Shown: positions 26,501 to 34,332, counted from the first letter of the stretch. The stretch is 64,000 nt of DNA from Agromyces bracchium (GCF_009709675.1 NZ_WMLB01000016.1:40175-104174), one strand, 5' to 3'. The notes: generated by a model from the letters alone, not told the origin. A program made the numbers and translations.

Positions 26501-26601
26501 TCGCGCACGATCGCGACGACCTCGTCGGCGGGCAGCGCGGGCGCCGGCAGTTCGCCGGCCGAGAAGAAGTCGAAGCCCCGGGCGTTCGCGGGCTGGCTCA
26601 T
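23587..26601 (-). CDS. APH-type kinase / class III aminotransferase (phospho-lyase-like) fusion
   Basis: 1004 residues; GGAAAGGGG precedes the ATG at 26601. Residues 1-355 are an aminoglycoside-phosphotransferase fold: AVHLDLTDDNVV near 230 is the catalytic HxDxxxxN and MIDFGDV the metal Asp. Residues about 405-560 are a beta-rich middle region; in longer relatives this place often holds an M23 domain, but I see no zinc motif. Residues about 590-1004 are a PLP enzyme: VNSGSEATDLA, DEVQAGYGRLG and AVAKAAGNGYPLGAV with the Schiff-base Lys. The layout resembles hydroxylysine or ethanolamine kinase joined to its phospho-lyase (AGXT2L type). Three dispersed repeats are translated as linkers at about 369-402 and 563-576. 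Confidence 0.92.
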   Translation of the reverse strand: MSQPANARGFDFFSAGELPAPALPADEVVAIVRERWGLDVGLEPLGSQQDQNFLARTSTAEAPGERGAPVGVVKITNPAFTADELDAQDHAASRIAKAAPQLRIATTSRADDGTPRSVVAATSEGPLAIRLLDYLPGGTLNGPAYLSPAVVSRMGEVAAHASLALAEFEHPGLDRVLQWDLRYADRVVDLLAHLHPDPAKRAQVTDAAASAWADLQAVAADLPMQAVHLDLTDDNVVCTTERGIRLPDGMIDFGDVTRSWAVAELAITISSVLHHAGAEPVSVLPAVRAFHAMRPLSAAEVRALWPLVVLRGAVLVVSGEQQVQIDGGANAYAAEGVEREWRIFEQAVSIPSVVMTHVFAAALGVDPAAGGRVAPAKPARTETPGLAAGGRVAPAKPARIETSPRITLDPAIDLTRATRLDVSITSGDVDAGAWLDADLDERLAHAALDAGAPLAWLERSTPRLTASRTHAPDSAATVPNGIDVWFAAATRVSTTDADTRLVVEAADGMTILDGTVPARTRARIRLEAPDAPQHVPHLVRPEVAPGWLAVTEDPAVAIGLHDEGLDTALRAYSTTGDDAADLIARRDRSFADVQEHYYDAPPRIERGWREHLVGTDGRVYLDMVNNVTPLGHGHPGLAAAVAKQLRTLNTNSRFNYGAVVEFSERLAALAPDPLDTVFLVNSGSEATDLAIRVAMAATGRRDVVSLLEAYHGWTYASDAVSTSIADNPNALATRPDWVHPVDAPNPFRGVHRGEEARRYGPEAAARIRELAASGRPPAAFISESFAGNAGGIPLPDGYLADVYAAVREASGLAISDEVQAGYGRLGEWFWGFEQQGVVPDVIAVAKAAGNGYPLGAVITTREIAARYRAGGYFFSSTGGSPASSVAGLTVLDAFRDEGLQRNAADTGAYLKGRLEALAERHPLIGIVHGLGLYLGVEFVRDRATLEPATEETTAICDRLLELGVIMQPTGDHKNVLKVKPPLVVTRESADFFVEMLDRVLTEGW
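24875..24913 (+). repeat. Dispersed GTCGAGTAG...GTATCGAGAC element, copy 3
   Basis: CCGGTGGTCGAGTAGG through GTATCGAGACCC lies within the kinase-aminotransferase gene. Read on the minus strand it gives the linker GLDTALRAYSTTG just before the PLP domain. Confidence 0.8.
25396..25439 (-). repeat. Dispersed element, copy 4 (tandem pair, first)
   Basis: GGTCTCGATACGCGCC through GCTACTCGACCACCGG lies within the kinase-aminotransferase gene, translated on the minus strand as GGRVAPAKPARIET. Confidence 0.85.
25452..25496 (-). repeat. Dispersed element, copy 5 (tandem pair, second)
   Basis: It is nearly identical to copy 4 (one ATACG to GTACG change in the end motif) and starts 56 bases further on. 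It is translated as GGRVAPAKPARTET, so the protein carries two almost identical 14-residue linkers. Confidence 0.85.
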
Positions 26602-26748
26602 GTTCGCCCCTTTCCGCCTCGAACATAGTCAGGGCGGATGCCTCCGGCCGAGCGCCGTCGTGTCGATCTCCGTGCCGTTCGTCCGCCCGGCGGGCGACGC
26701 GCGGGCCGCCTGCGACGGATGTCGGCGGTCGCTCGTACCGTGATGGCC

Positions 26749-26967
26749 ATGACGAACCAGCCGCTTCCGACGCTCGAGCCCGACGTGCTCGACGAGCCCT
26801 GCCTGCGCTGCGGCTCCGCCGCGGTGCGGGTCATCGTGTACGGCCCGCTCGACCTCGAGGTCGAGGCGGATGCCGCGGCCGCCGGCCTCGCGGGCGAGGC
26901 GCCGATCTTCGACTGCCGCGACTGCGGCTTCGAGTGGGGCGAGGCGGTCCGCGACCTGCTCTCCTGA
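26749..26967 (+). CDS. Small zinc-ribbon protein
   Basis: 72 residues from ATG at 26749 (an ATG two codons upstream is possible). Two CxxC knuckles, EPCLRCGSAAV near residue 16 and FDCRDCGFEWG near 53, frame a beta-strand segment and predict one zinc site. Unknown function; it is divergent from the kinase-aminotransferase gene. Coding texture is good for its size. Confidence 0.75.
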   Translation: MTNQPLPTLEPDVLDEPCLRCGSAAVRVIVYGPLDLEVEADAAAAGLAGEAPIFDCRDCGFEWGEAVRDLLS

Positions 26968-26991
26968 GGAGCGGGTCCTGCGCACCGCGAG

Positions 26992-27765
26992 CTACACCGA
27001 CGTGCGATCGGTTCGGTCGGCGCGAAGCGACGCGAACGCGGCTCGGACGACGAATGCCGACCACGCGAGCACGCCGAGGAGCTTGGCGCCGTCTTCCGCG
27101 ATCACGGAGAGTCGGGTCGCCGGTTCGACGAGCACGTCGATGCCGGCTGATGCGCCGAGGCTCGCGAAGGCGACGATCAGGAGCGCCGGGTCGAGGCGAT
27201 CGATGATCGTGACGCGGAAGCGAACGGCGAACGCGACGAATCCGACGGCGTAGGCCGCCGCGAGCACCGTGCCCGAGCCCGGACCGAACGCCGCGGTCTC
27301 GTGCAACAGGAGGAGATCGTCGAGCGCGAACACGAGGCTGAGCGCGAGGCCCCATGCGAGCGGGCGGCGGAACCCGGTGCTCGGTCGCGCGTGCGCCATC
27401 GCGGCGACGACCGTGCCGGCCGCCATCACGAGGACGACGATGCCGAGGTTCGAGACGATGCCGTATGCCGGACTGGAGTCTCCGTGCGCCGCTGCGACGG
27501 CCTGACTGTCGCGCAGGAGGTCGGTGGGCGTCATCCACGGCTGGGTGAGCACTGCCGCGACGGTGGCCGCGACGGCGGCGGTGATGCCGACGTGGATCCG
27601 GGCCGGTGTTCGTCGGAGTGCGTCGCCGACCTGCTGACGGGGCGTCGGACCGGGGCTCGGTCGTTCGCTGGTGCCGGTGGCGCTCGCACGCTGCTCGCCG
27701 GTCTCGCGGTCGGCGGTGGCGCTCGTGGTTCGCGGGTTCGTGATCGTCGTCCCTCCCTGCGCCAC
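26992..27765 (-). CDS. Hypothetical membrane protein with DDLLLLHE motif
   Basis: About 257 residues from a GTG at 27765 with no clear ribosome-binding site, so the start is uncertain. A polar Thr/Pro-rich N-terminus of about 55 residues precedes about six hydrophobic helices. SLVFALDDLLLLHETAAFGPG near residue 145 contains charged Asp-Asp and His-Glu within a membrane segment, suggestive of a metal or proton site. I do not recognise the family. Its 3' end is 24 bases from the convergent zinc-ribbon gene. Confidence 0.72.
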   Translation of the reverse strand: MAQGGTTITNPRTTSATADRETGEQRASATGTSERPSPGPTPRQQVGDALRRTPARIHVGITAAVAATVAAVLTQPWMTPTDLLRDSQAVAAAHGDSSPAYGIVSNLGIVVLVMAAGTVVAAMAHARPSTGFRRPLAWGLALSLVFALDDLLLLHETAAFGPGSGTVLAAAYAVGFVAFAVRFRVTIIDRLDPALLIVAFASLGASAGIDVLVEPATRLSVIAEDGAKLLGVLAWSAFVVRAAFASLRADRTDRTSV

Positions 27766-27862
27766 TGCGGCGCATCACGCGAGCGTAGGCGGGACGCGGA
27801 GAGGGCCCCAGTCCTTGACAGGCGGCCGGGGTTTCGCCATCGCGCGGGCGCGGGCGCGGGTG

Positions 27863-28459
27863 TCAGCCTGGCGGGTGGGTCCCCGGTCGGTCTCCGGCGG
27901 ACGACGGGAGGCGTGCGAACCACGAGCTGCGGGCGTTCGTCGCCACGATGTCGACGAGCGCGTCGAGGTGCTCGAGTGCCGCGATGAGCAGCGCGCCGAG
28001 CGCGAACCGATCCGGGTCGTCGAGTTCGACCGTGAGGACCGTCGATGTCGGATCCCGCCCGAGCTCGCGAGGGTCGACGAGCCTCGGGTTCCGCGCACCG
28101 AGCTCGCCGAACGCGGCCTCCAGTTCGGTGCGGCGCAGCTCGAGCCGCTCGGCCACTGTGAGCCGCCGGAAGGTCGACTCCGACATGCGGCTCACGCCGA
28201 TCCGGGATCGATCGGCCTGTTCCGCCGCCGAGATCTCGAGTTCGCCCGACGCCAGCAGCGCGTGGTGGCGCGCATTCGCGAGAGCGAGCCGTTGCTCCCG
28301 GTCCACCGCCCCTTCGTCGAGGAGCGCCTCGCGCCACACGGCGAACGCGTTCACGGCGTCCCGCACCACCACCCCGCGAGAGCGGCCGAGCACGTGCGCG
28401 AGGTCGCCGATCAGCCGGTGGGTCTCGGCGTCGACCTTGACGCTCGTGAAGCGGCTCAT
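27863..28459 (-). CDS. Ribbon-helix-helix DNA-binding protein
   Basis: 198 residues from ATG at 28459. MSRFTSVKVDAETHRLIGDLAHVLGRSRGVVVRDAVNAF is a good ribbon-helix-helix (Arc/MetJ-like) fold: a short beta strand then two helices. A helical region of about 150 residues without known signature follows (RRLTVAERLELRRTELEAAFGEL). No toxin gene lies next to it. An inverted repeat with GAAAGGTA arms lies 42-79 bases upstream of the start and may be its autoregulatory operator (inference). Confidence 0.75.
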   Translation of the reverse strand: MSRFTSVKVDAETHRLIGDLAHVLGRSRGVVVRDAVNAFAVWREALLDEGAVDREQRLALANARHHALLASGELEISAAEQADRSRIGVSRMSESTFRRLTVAERLELRRTELEAAFGELGARNPRLVDPRELGRDPTSTVLTVELDDPDRFALGALLIAALEHLDALVDIVATNARSSWFARLPSSAGDRPGTHPPG

Positions 28460-28500
28460 ACTCGTCGCCGAACGGGGCTGTTGATGGTTTCGGTTGCCGA

Positions 28501-28538
28501 CATGGTGGAAAGGTATTCGCGGTTCACCTTTCCCCATG
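28501..28538. repeat. GAAAGGTA...ACCTTTC inverted repeat, copy 2
   Basis: GGAAAGGT (28507-28514) and ACCTTTCC (28526-28533) are exact complements. CATGG (28501-28505) and CCATG (28534-28538) extend the stem around a one-base bulge. The 25-base core has the same layout as the copy at 15763. It lies upstream of the ribbon-helix-helix gene. Confidence 0.7.
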
Positions 28539-28589
28539 GCCTGCGAGCAAGGCCGTCCGTCGGTGTGCGGCGAGGTACCGCGGTGGAGG

Positions 28590-28828
28590 ACGGGTGCGCG
28601 GGCGTTCGGGTGCACGGAAGTGCGGGTTCACGGACGTGCGGGTTCACGTGGTGGGTCCGCGGGCGTGCTGGTTCAGGTGGGTGGGTCCGCGGGCGTGCGG
28701 GTTAGTGAGGGTGTGCGCGGGCGTGGTGGGCTCTGGAGGGGGGTGCGCGGCCGTTGGGGCTCGGGAGGGTGAATGCGCGGGCGCGCCGGCTCCGGAGGAG
28801 GGGTGCGCGGGAGCGCGGGCGTGCGGAA
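28590..28828. repeat. G-rich degenerate direct repeats
   Basis: The + strand is strongly G/T-rich. GTGGGTCCGCGGGCGTGC occurs at 28651 and 28681 (30-base step), GTGCGGGTTCACG at about 28620 and 28636 (16-base step), and GGGTGCGCGG at 28741 and 28801. No coding texture is seen in either direction. It fills the gap between the ribbon-helix-helix gene and the 3' end of the FUSC gene. Confidence 0.65.
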
Positions 28829-29881
28829 TCAGGAGGGCGGGCCGGTGTCGACCTCGTCCTCGAGGAGTTCCTCGCGGATGCGGCGGAGGTCCTCGAGGAG
28901 CGAGCCCATCAGGATCCAGTGCTCGGACTTGGGGGCGGCGATCTGGAGCGGCGCGGTCAGCGCCGGGATGACCGAGGTCAACGGCTCGGGGTCGACTTCG
29001 GCGAGGTGGACCGCGAGGCGGATGTCGTGTGCGACGCGGTGCAGCTGCTCGGCGATCGCACGGACGGTCGGTTCGGTGGCAAGACCCTCGTCGTAGTGGT
29101 CGACGAAGGCCCGCGTCATCCCCCCGACCTGCGTCACGATCGGGCTCAGCCGGGCGAGCAGCCGTCGCTGCTCCGCGATGTCGCCGCGATGGGCGGAACG
29201 GCGGGGATTCAGCGTGAGCGACTCCTCGGCGTCCGCGATGGCCGCGCCCGCGGCGTCCCGCATGGGTCGCATCAGCCGCACCTCGAGCATGAGCTCCGTG
29301 AGATCGGCGGGGCGCTGCGGGGCGAGCAGGGCGCTCGCGAGGCGGTCGACGGATGCCGCGAGCTCGCTGCCCAGGCGAGCCAACTGCTCGCGCGCCGGGC
29401 CCGACAGCACCGGCGGCACGATGACCGCGTTCACCACGATGCCGATCGCGGCGCCGATCAGCGTCTCGAGCACGCGGTCGAGCGCGTACTCGGGCGACGT
29501 GCCGCCGAGTGCGAGCACCAGCATCGCGCTGATCGCCACCTGGTTCGCGGTCGGCGCCGTCATCCGCGCCGCCCACGCGGCGACGAGCGCCACCAGGATC
29601 GCGACGAGGATGACCCAGCTGGTCGGACCGAAGATCAGCCCGAGCGCCGACGCGATCACGACCCCGGCGATCACGCCGACACTGCGCTCCAGGGCCTTGC
29701 CGAGCGACTGGTTCACGCTCGGCTGGACGACGAGGAGCGCCGCGATCGCGGCGAACACCGGCAGCGGGCCCGGGATCAGCCACCCCGCGAGGAGCCACGC
29801 GGCGACGGTCGCCACCGCCGACTTCAGCACCTGCAGGATCGGCGCCCGCCTGGTGGCGCGGAACCGCTCGGAGAAGCGCAT
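28829..29881 (-). CDS. FUSC/aromatic-acid-exporter-type membrane protein
   Basis: 350 residues from ATG at 29881; longer frames upstream only translate dispersed repeats. About six membrane helices are packed into residues 16-165 (AAWLLAGWLIPGPLPVFAAIAALL, QPSVNQSLGKALERSVGVIAGV, then ETLIGAAIGIVVNAVIVPP). The QPS...R..G segment is typical of FUSC/YccS-like proteins. The C-terminal half is a soluble helical domain. The family exports aromatic acids or is uncharacterised. Confidence 0.88.
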   Translation of the reverse strand: MRFSERFRATRRAPILQVLKSAVATVAAWLLAGWLIPGPLPVFAAIAALLVVQPSVNQSLGKALERSVGVIAGVVIASALGLIFGPTSWVILVAILVALVAAWAARMTAPTANQVAISAMLVLALGGTSPEYALDRVLETLIGAAIGIVVNAVIVPPVLSGPAREQLARLGSELAASVDRLASALLAPQRPADLTELMLEVRLMRPMRDAAGAAIADAEESLTLNPRRSAHRGDIAEQRRLLARLSPIVTQVGGMTRAFVDHYDEGLATEPTVRAIAEQLHRVAHDIRLAVHLAEVDPEPLTSVIPALTAPLQIAAPKSEHWILMGSLLEDLRRIREELLEDEVDTGPPS

Positions 29882-29910
29882 GAGGCCCACGCTATCGAGA
29901 CCGTGCACCT

Positions 29911-29951
29911 CGGTGGTCGAGTAGCACCGCGGAGCGGAGCGTATCGAGACC
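29911..29951 (+). repeat. Dispersed GTCGAGTAG...GTATCGAGAC element, copy 6
   Basis: CGGTGGTCGAGTAGCACC through GTATCGAGACC, in the gap between the FUSC gene and msrA. Confidence 0.85.
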
Positions 29952-29958
29952 GGCACCT

Positions 29959-29999
29959 CGGTGGTCGAGTAGCACCGCGGAGCGGCGCGTATCGAGACC
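29959..29999 (+). repeat. Dispersed element, copy 7 (tandem to copy 6)
   Basis: Same orientation and nearly the same sequence as copy 6 at a 48-base step, with GGAGCGGCGC in place of GGAGCGGAGC in the core. Confidence 0.85.
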
Positions 30000-30050
30000 A
30001 GGCAGCGCGAAGGCCCGCGACCCATCGGTCGCGGGCCCCGGATCCGTCGT

Positions 30051-30626
30051 TCAGCTCGCGGCGGCCGACTCGGTGCCGGTCGACTCGGCGGCGGCCGTGT
30101 CGCGCTTCGGCAGGCGCCATCCGGGCCGGACGAAGTGGCAGGTGTAGCCCCACGGGATGCGCTGCAGGTAGTCCTGGTGCTCGGGCTCGGCCTCCCAGAA
30201 CGCGCCCGCGGGCGCGACCTCGGTGACGACCGGGCCGGGCCAGATGCCCGAGGCATCCACGTCGGCGATGGTGTCGACCGCGGTGTCGTACTGGGCGTCG
30301 CTGGTCGGGAAGATCGCCGAGCGGTAGCTCGTGCCGACGTCGTTGCCCTGGCGGTTCTTCGTCGTCGGGTCGTGCACCTGGAAGAAGAACTCGAGCAGGT
30401 CGCGGTAGGTCAGCTTCGACGGGTCGAAGACGACCTCGAGCGCCTCGGCATGCGAGCCGTGATTGCGGTAGGTCGCGTGCTCGACGTCGCCGCCGCTGTA
30501 GCCGACGCGGGTGTCGATCACGCCCGGGAGCTTCCGGACGAGGTCCTCCATGCCCCAGAAACAGCCGCCCGCGAGGACCGCGGTCTCGGCTCCGGGAACG
30601 GTGGTGATGGCGCCTGGGGTGGTCAT
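30051..30626 (-). CDS. msrA: Peptide-methionine (S)-S-oxide reductase
   Basis: 191 residues from ATG at 30626. [21 protein letters not shown] near residue 16 holds the catalytic Cys of the GCFWG motif; [27 protein letters not shown] and [21 protein letters not shown] are the conserved MsrA segments. It reduces methionine-S-sulfoxide in oxidised proteins using thioredoxin. A second Cys (GYTCHFVRP near 166) could be a resolving residue. Its ATG overlaps the msrB stop (ATGA at 30623), so the two are translationally coupled. Confidence 0.97.
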   Translation of the reverse strand: MTTPGAITTVPGAETAVLAGGCFWGMEDLVRKLPGVIDTRVGYSGGDVEHATYRNHGSHAEALEVVFDPSKLTYRDLLEFFFQVHDPTTKNRQGNDVGTSYRSAIFPTSDAQYDTAVDTIADVDASGIWPGPVVTEVAPAGAFWEAEPEHQDYLQRIPWGYTCHFVRPGWRLPKRDTAAAESTGTESAAAS

Positions 30627-31111
30627 GCGGTCTCCTCGGTGGTGGTGACGGATGCCGCGGCATCCGTGGTGGCGAACAGGTGGCGGTAGTCGCCGTAGCC
30701 CTCGGCCTCGAGGTCGTCGAGGTGGACGAAGCGAAGTGCGGCGGAGTTGATGCAGTAGCGGAGGCCTCCGGCATCCGTCGGCCCGTCGTCGAAGACGTGA
30801 CCGAGGTGGCTGTCGGCGCCCGCCGAGCGGACCTCGACGCGCTTCATGAAGAACGAGCGGTCGACGTGCTCGGTGACGGCCGCCTGGTCGATCGGCCGGG
30901 TGAAGCTCGGCCAGCCCGAACGGCTGTCGTACTTGTGCACGCTCGCGAAGAGCGGCTGCCCCGAGACGACGTCGACGTAGAGGCCCGGCTCGTGGTTGTT
31001 CCAGTACTCGTTGCGGAACGCCGGCTCGGTCGCGTCGTCCTGGGTGACCTTGCGCTGCAAGGGGGTGAGGCGGTCGAGCGCCTCGGGAGTCCTGCGGTAG
31101 TCGTGTGACAC
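30623..31111 (-). CDS. msrB: Peptide-methionine (R)-S-oxide reductase
   Basis: 162 residues from GTG at 31111, chosen because GGAGAAGGAG lies just upstream. [16 protein letters not shown] near residue 59 and [14 protein letters not shown] near 125 (catalytic Cys) define MsrB. The two CxxC zinc knuckles of zinc-type MsrBs are absent, so this is the metal-free form. First gene of the msrB-msrA operon, which together repairs both sulfoxide stereoisomers. Confidence 0.96.
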   Translation of the reverse strand: MSHDYRRTPEALDRLTPLQRKVTQDDATEPAFRNEYWNNHEPGLYVDVVSGQPLFASVHKYDSRSGWPSFTRPIDQAAVTEHVDRSFFMKRVEVRSAGADSHLGHVFDDGPTDAGGLRYCINSAALRFVHLDDLEAEGYGDYRHLFATTDAAASVTTTEETA

Positions 31112-31277
31112 GGTTGCTCCTTCTCCGGCGGCTCCGGCTGGGCCGCCCCGGACCAGTGACACCGGCTGGGCCGGTTACGTCTGCGTCCATGAGGAAGAAC
31201 CGCTGAGGGGCGGCCGATGTTCCGCAGGATGCGCCCGCCCGCTGTGGGTTTGCTGTGAGCGTCGCGAGTGTCCCTCC

Positions 31278-31304
31278 CGGTGGTCGAGTAGCCGCGCAGC
31301 GGCG
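31278..31304 (+). repeat. Dispersed element, copy 8 (truncated)
   Basis: CGGTGGTCGAGTAGCCGC continues to GGCG, then diverges before the GTATCGAGAC end. It is a 3'-truncated copy in the msrB/exonuclease gap. Confidence 0.75.
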
Positions 31305-31311
31305 CCCGCTC

Positions 31312-31348
31312 CGGTGGTCGAGTAGCCGCGCAGCGGCGTATCGAGACC
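31312..31348 (+). repeat. Dispersed element, copy 9
   Basis: CGGTGGTCGAGTAGCCGC through GTATCGAGACC, a complete copy 34 bases after the truncated one, upstream of the exonuclease. Confidence 0.85.
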
Positions 31349-31382
31349 CACGCCCGTCGCCCGGTGGTGGGAGGATCGGCGC

Positions 31383-32348
31383 ATGGCCGATCGACTCATG
31401 CTCCTCGACACCGCGTCGCTGTACTTCCGGGCGTTCTACGGCGTGCCCGACTCGCTGAAGCGCGCCGACGGGACATCCGTGAACGCGGTGCGCGGGCTGC
31501 TCGACATGATCGCGCGGCTGGTGGCCGAGTTCGAGCCGACGCACCTCGTCGCCTGCTGGGACGACGACTGGCGCCCGCACTGGCGGGTCGAGCTCATTCC
31601 GAGCTACAAGGCGCACCGCGTCGAGCTCGTCGTGCCGGCCGGGCCCGATATCGAGGAGGTGCCCGACCCGCTCGAGGCGCAGCTGCCGATGATCCGCGAG
31701 ACGCTGGGCCTGCTCGGCATCCCGATCGTCGGCGTCGCGGCGCACGAGGCCGACGACGTCATCGGCACGCTCGCGACGCACGCGACGATGCCGGTCGACG
31801 TCGTCTCGGGCGACCGCGACCTGTTCCAGCTCGTCGACGACGACCGCGGCGTGCGCGTGATCTACACGGCGCGCGGCATGAACCGGCTCGAGCTCGTGAC
31901 GAACGAATGGGTCGTCGCGAAGTACGGCATCGAGGCGTCGCAGTACGCGGACTTCGCGACGCTCCGCGGCGACTCGTCCGATGGGTTGCCCGGCGTCGCC
32001 GGGGTGGGCGAGAAGACCGCGGCGGGCCTGCTCGGCGACTTCGGCTCGCTCGATGCGATGCTCGCGGTGGCGTCGGGCGATCCGGATGCCGCGGCCGCGG
32101 CGCCCGCGACGATGTCGGCTTCGATGCGGGCGAAGCTCACGGGCGCGCACGACTACCTCGCCGTCGCCCCGACGGTCGTGAACGTGGTGCGCGACCTCGA
32201 CCTGCCGTCGGTGGAGGAGCTCGGCGCACGGCTCGCGCCCGTCACGGGCGCGCGTCGCGAGACCCTCGAGGACCTCGCGGAGGAGTGGAACCTCGGCGGG
32301 TCGGTCACGCGGCTGCTCGCCTCGCTCGATCGCGCGCCGGCGGCGTAG
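31383..32348 (+). CDS. Stand-alone 5'-3' exonuclease (PolI N-domain/FEN-like)
   Basis: 321 residues. [18 protein letters not shown], then [14 protein letters not shown], then [14 protein letters not shown] and SYKAHR carry the first acidic cluster; [11 protein letters not shown] near residue 121 and [12 protein letters not shown] near 140 carry the second; [19 protein letters not shown] near 199 is the helix-hairpin-helix. The length matches the polymerase-free 5'-3' exonuclease of actinobacteria, which removes RNA/DNA flaps. It stands alone with dispersed repeats just upstream. Confidence 0.93.
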   Translation: MADRLMLLDTASLYFRAFYGVPDSLKRADGTSVNAVRGLLDMIARLVAEFEPTHLVACWDDDWRPHWRVELIPSYKAHRVELVVPAGPDIEEVPDPLEAQLPMIRETLGLLGIPIVGVAAHEADDVIGTLATHATMPVDVVSGDRDLFQLVDDDRGVRVIYTARGMNRLELVTNEWVVAKYGIEASQYADFATLRGDSSDGLPGVAGVGEKTAAGLLGDFGSLDAMLAVASGDPDAAAAAPATMSASMRAKLTGAHDYLAVAPTVVNVVRDLDLPSVEELGARLAPVTGARRETLEDLAEEWNLGGSVTRLLASLDRAPAA

Positions 32349-32350
32349 CG

Positions 32351-33184
32351 TCAGCAGCCGGGGCCGTCGGGGACGGCCGTGCAGTCGCCCGTGACGAGCA
32401 CCGTGTCGAACTCGCCGACGAGCACGCTCAGCCGCGGTGCGGGCAGGCTCAGCGTTCCGTCGATCCAGCGCCAGACGGACCCGTCGAATCGGTACTCGGC
32501 GACGTAGACGACGGTCGGGTCGACGGTGTAGCGGCCGGATGCCGCGTAGGTGTGGCTCGTCGGGGTCGCGGAGAACTCGGCGAGGCCGAGTTCGCTCCAC
32601 GTGGCGCCGGGATCCGCGGCCTGGACGAACGCTCCGTCGGAGTGCGCCCACCGGTAGGCGACGGGGTGGAAGCGCACCTCGGCGGGGCGACCGAGCAGCG
32701 TGCCCGACCGGGTCTCGACGGATGCCTCGCCGATGAAGTTCGCCGGAAGGCCGACCACGGCCCAGCCCGCGGGCTGCATCTCGCCCGACGGCACGGTCGG
32801 CTGGAACGACGCGATGTCGCGGAGGGTCACGGTCGGCTCGCCAGGTGCGGGCGGTTCGGGCTCGGCACCCTCGAAGGCGCACGCCAAGGGGTTGCCGGTA
32901 TTGCACACGTCGCTCACGGGTTCGGCGGGGCGGGCCGGTTCGGCGGTGCCGATGGTCTCGGCGTCGGGGGTGTAGCCGTCGGCGACGGAGTCGTCGGTGG
33001 TCTTGCCGGCTTCTGCCACCGATGAATAGTCCCCACGAAGCTCGACGGTGTCCGAGGTGGACGATCCGCTTACCTGGCAAAGTTGGGCCAACTGCATCGA
33101 AACAGTGCACGCGGAGGTCCCTGGAGCCATAGGCAAGGCGGAAATCGCGAGTGTGGTGCTCAACAGAAGTTGTCGCCAGACCAC
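32351..33184 (-). CDS. Secreted hypothetical protein
   Basis: 277 residues from ATG at 33184, inside the 3' end of the upstream lipoprotein gene (25-base overlap). A signal peptide is likely ([20 protein letters not shown]). The body is Cys-poor with one CNTGNPLAC pair near residue 93 and a C-terminal beta-rich domain ([24 protein letters not shown]) that looks PKD-like. Codons for the first about 60 residues are richer in A/T than the rest, in continuity with the 3' part of the upstream gene. Function unknown. Confidence 0.75.
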   Translation of the reverse strand: MVWRQLLLSTTLAISALPMAPGTSACTVSMQLAQLCQVSGSSTSDTVELRGDYSSVAEAGKTTDDSVADGYTPDAETIGTAEPARPAEPVSDVCNTGNPLACAFEGAEPEPPAPGEPTVTLRDIASFQPTVPSGEMQPAGWAVVGLPANFIGEASVETRSGTLLGRPAEVRFHPVAYRWAHSDGAFVQAADPGATWSELGLAEFSATPTSHTYAASGRYTVDPTVVYVAEYRFDGSVWRWIDGTLSLPAPRLSVLVGEFDTVLVTGDCTAVPDGPGC

Positions 33185-33717
33185 ACTTCATTCCCGTCGA
33201 CTAGGAGTGCATCGCCGTCCGCTGCGACCGCAGTGATTACGAGCGCGATGCGTGGTTCTCGATCTGAGGGGGTTACGTCCTCGTCGGCACTGTTGAGGAG
33301 CTTCACCGCGGAAACGTCTTGGCATCCATAGAAGGTGACGCGGTTCGAGGAGAATTCCGCAAGCTTCGCCGAGTCGATCGTCGAACTTCCCTCGGTACGC
33401 AGACCGGCGTCGCGAAACGCCGCAAAGTCATCCTCGCTGAAATCTGCAAATTCGGGGGTCGTAACCTCACGGATTCGGGCTGAATCGACGCCGACGTCAG
33501 CGGTAATGCTGTCGCTGACGGCGAGGTACTCCTCGTACGCCTCGACCGCCGCCGCGAGCGCCTCCTCGTCGGTCGCGAAGAGCGGGGTGTCCGCGGCATC
33601 CGTCGTCGGGGTGGGCGTCACCGGGGGCGGCGGCGCGGCGCACGCGGCGAGGACCAGCACCGCGCCGGTGAGGGCGAGCGCGGCGAGGCGGGGGAGGGCT
33701 CGGGGCATGCGGTCCAA
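33160..33717 (-). CDS. Lipoprotein of unknown function
   Basis: 185 residues (an ATG three codons in is equally possible). [22 protein letters not shown] gives a lipobox LAAC near residue 23-26, so it is exported and lipidated. The remaining about 155 residues are mixed alpha/beta ([21 protein letters not shown]). The last about 110 codons have an A/T-rich third position unlike the N-terminal part. It overlaps the next secreted-protein gene by 25 bases, a coupled pair. Confidence 0.8.
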   Translation of the reverse strand: MDRMPRALPRLAALALTGAVLVLAACAAPPPPVTPTPTTDAADTPLFATDEEALAAAVEAYEEYLAVSDSITADVGVDSARIREVTTPEFADFSEDDFAAFRDAGLRTEGSSTIDSAKLAEFSSNRVTFYGCQDVSAVKLLNSADEDVTPSDREPRIALVITAVAADGDALLVDGNEVWSGDNFC

Positions 33718-33809
33718 GGTAGGGGATCAGCGCGAGCGGATCGGACGTCATCCACAGGTCGGTGCGCAGAATGGAAGGCGGCGGCATCCGTCGACGGAGG
33801 AGGAGCGGG

Positions 33810-34298
33810 ATGAGCGAAGCGAACGGTATCGGCGACGGCGACCTGGCACGGCTTCGGCGGTGCGTCGAACTCGCACGGGCGGCGCGCGAGCGCGGCGACC
33901 ATCCGTTCGGGTCGATCGTCGTCGCGGCCGACGGGCGCGTCGTCGAGGGCATGAACACCGTGGTGACGCGGCGCGATCCGACCGGCCACGCGGAGACGAA
34001 CGTGGTGCGTGCGGCGGCCGAGGTCCTCGATGCGGACGAGCTCGCGAACGCGACGCTCTACACGAGCACCGAGCCGTGCGCCATGTGCTCGGGTGCGATC
34101 TACTGGAGCGGCATCCCGCGCGTCGTGTTCGCGCTGTCCGAGGCCGGGCTGCGCGAGATCGTCGCCGAGCAGGAGGGCGTGCCGACGCTCAGCCTGCCGT
34201 CACGCGAGGTGTTCGCACGCGGCGGGCGCCCCGTGACGGTCGACGGGCCCGCCGACCTGCCCGAGGCCGCCGCAGTCCACGACGGCTTCTGGGTCTGA
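33810..34298 (+). CDS. Nucleoside deaminase (guanine/tRNA-adenosine-deaminase-type)
   Basis: 162 residues from ATG at 33810, preceded by AGGAGGAGCGG. GDHPFGSIVVAADGRVV near residue 30, the zinc motif HAETNVVRAA near 59 and TEPCAMCSGAIYWSG near 89 are the cytidine-deaminase-fold catalytic set (His, Glu, Cys, Cys). The C-terminal VHDGFWV is typical of the guanine-deaminase-like subgroup. Cytoplasmic; the precise base is unknown. Confidence 0.92.
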   Translation: MSEANGIGDGDLARLRRCVELARAARERGDHPFGSIVVAADGRVVEGMNTVVTRRDPTGHAETNVVRAAAEVLDADELANATLYTSTEPCAMCSGAIYWSGIPRVVFALSEAGLREIVAEQEGVPTLSLPSREVFARGGRPVTVDGPADLPEAAAVHDGFWV

Positions 34299-34332
34299 TC
34301 GTTCGGCCGACGCACTCAGCCGTGCCGGCCGC

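Noticed and set aside
27863..28459. Antitoxin of a toxin-antitoxin pair
   Set aside because: The N-terminus is ribbon-helix-helix, but the protein is too long and no toxin gene is adjacent.
29882..30256. N-terminal extension of the FUSC gene to 30256
   Set aside because: The extra residues translate the msrA antisense strand and two dispersed repeats; ATG at 29881 starts the protein proper.
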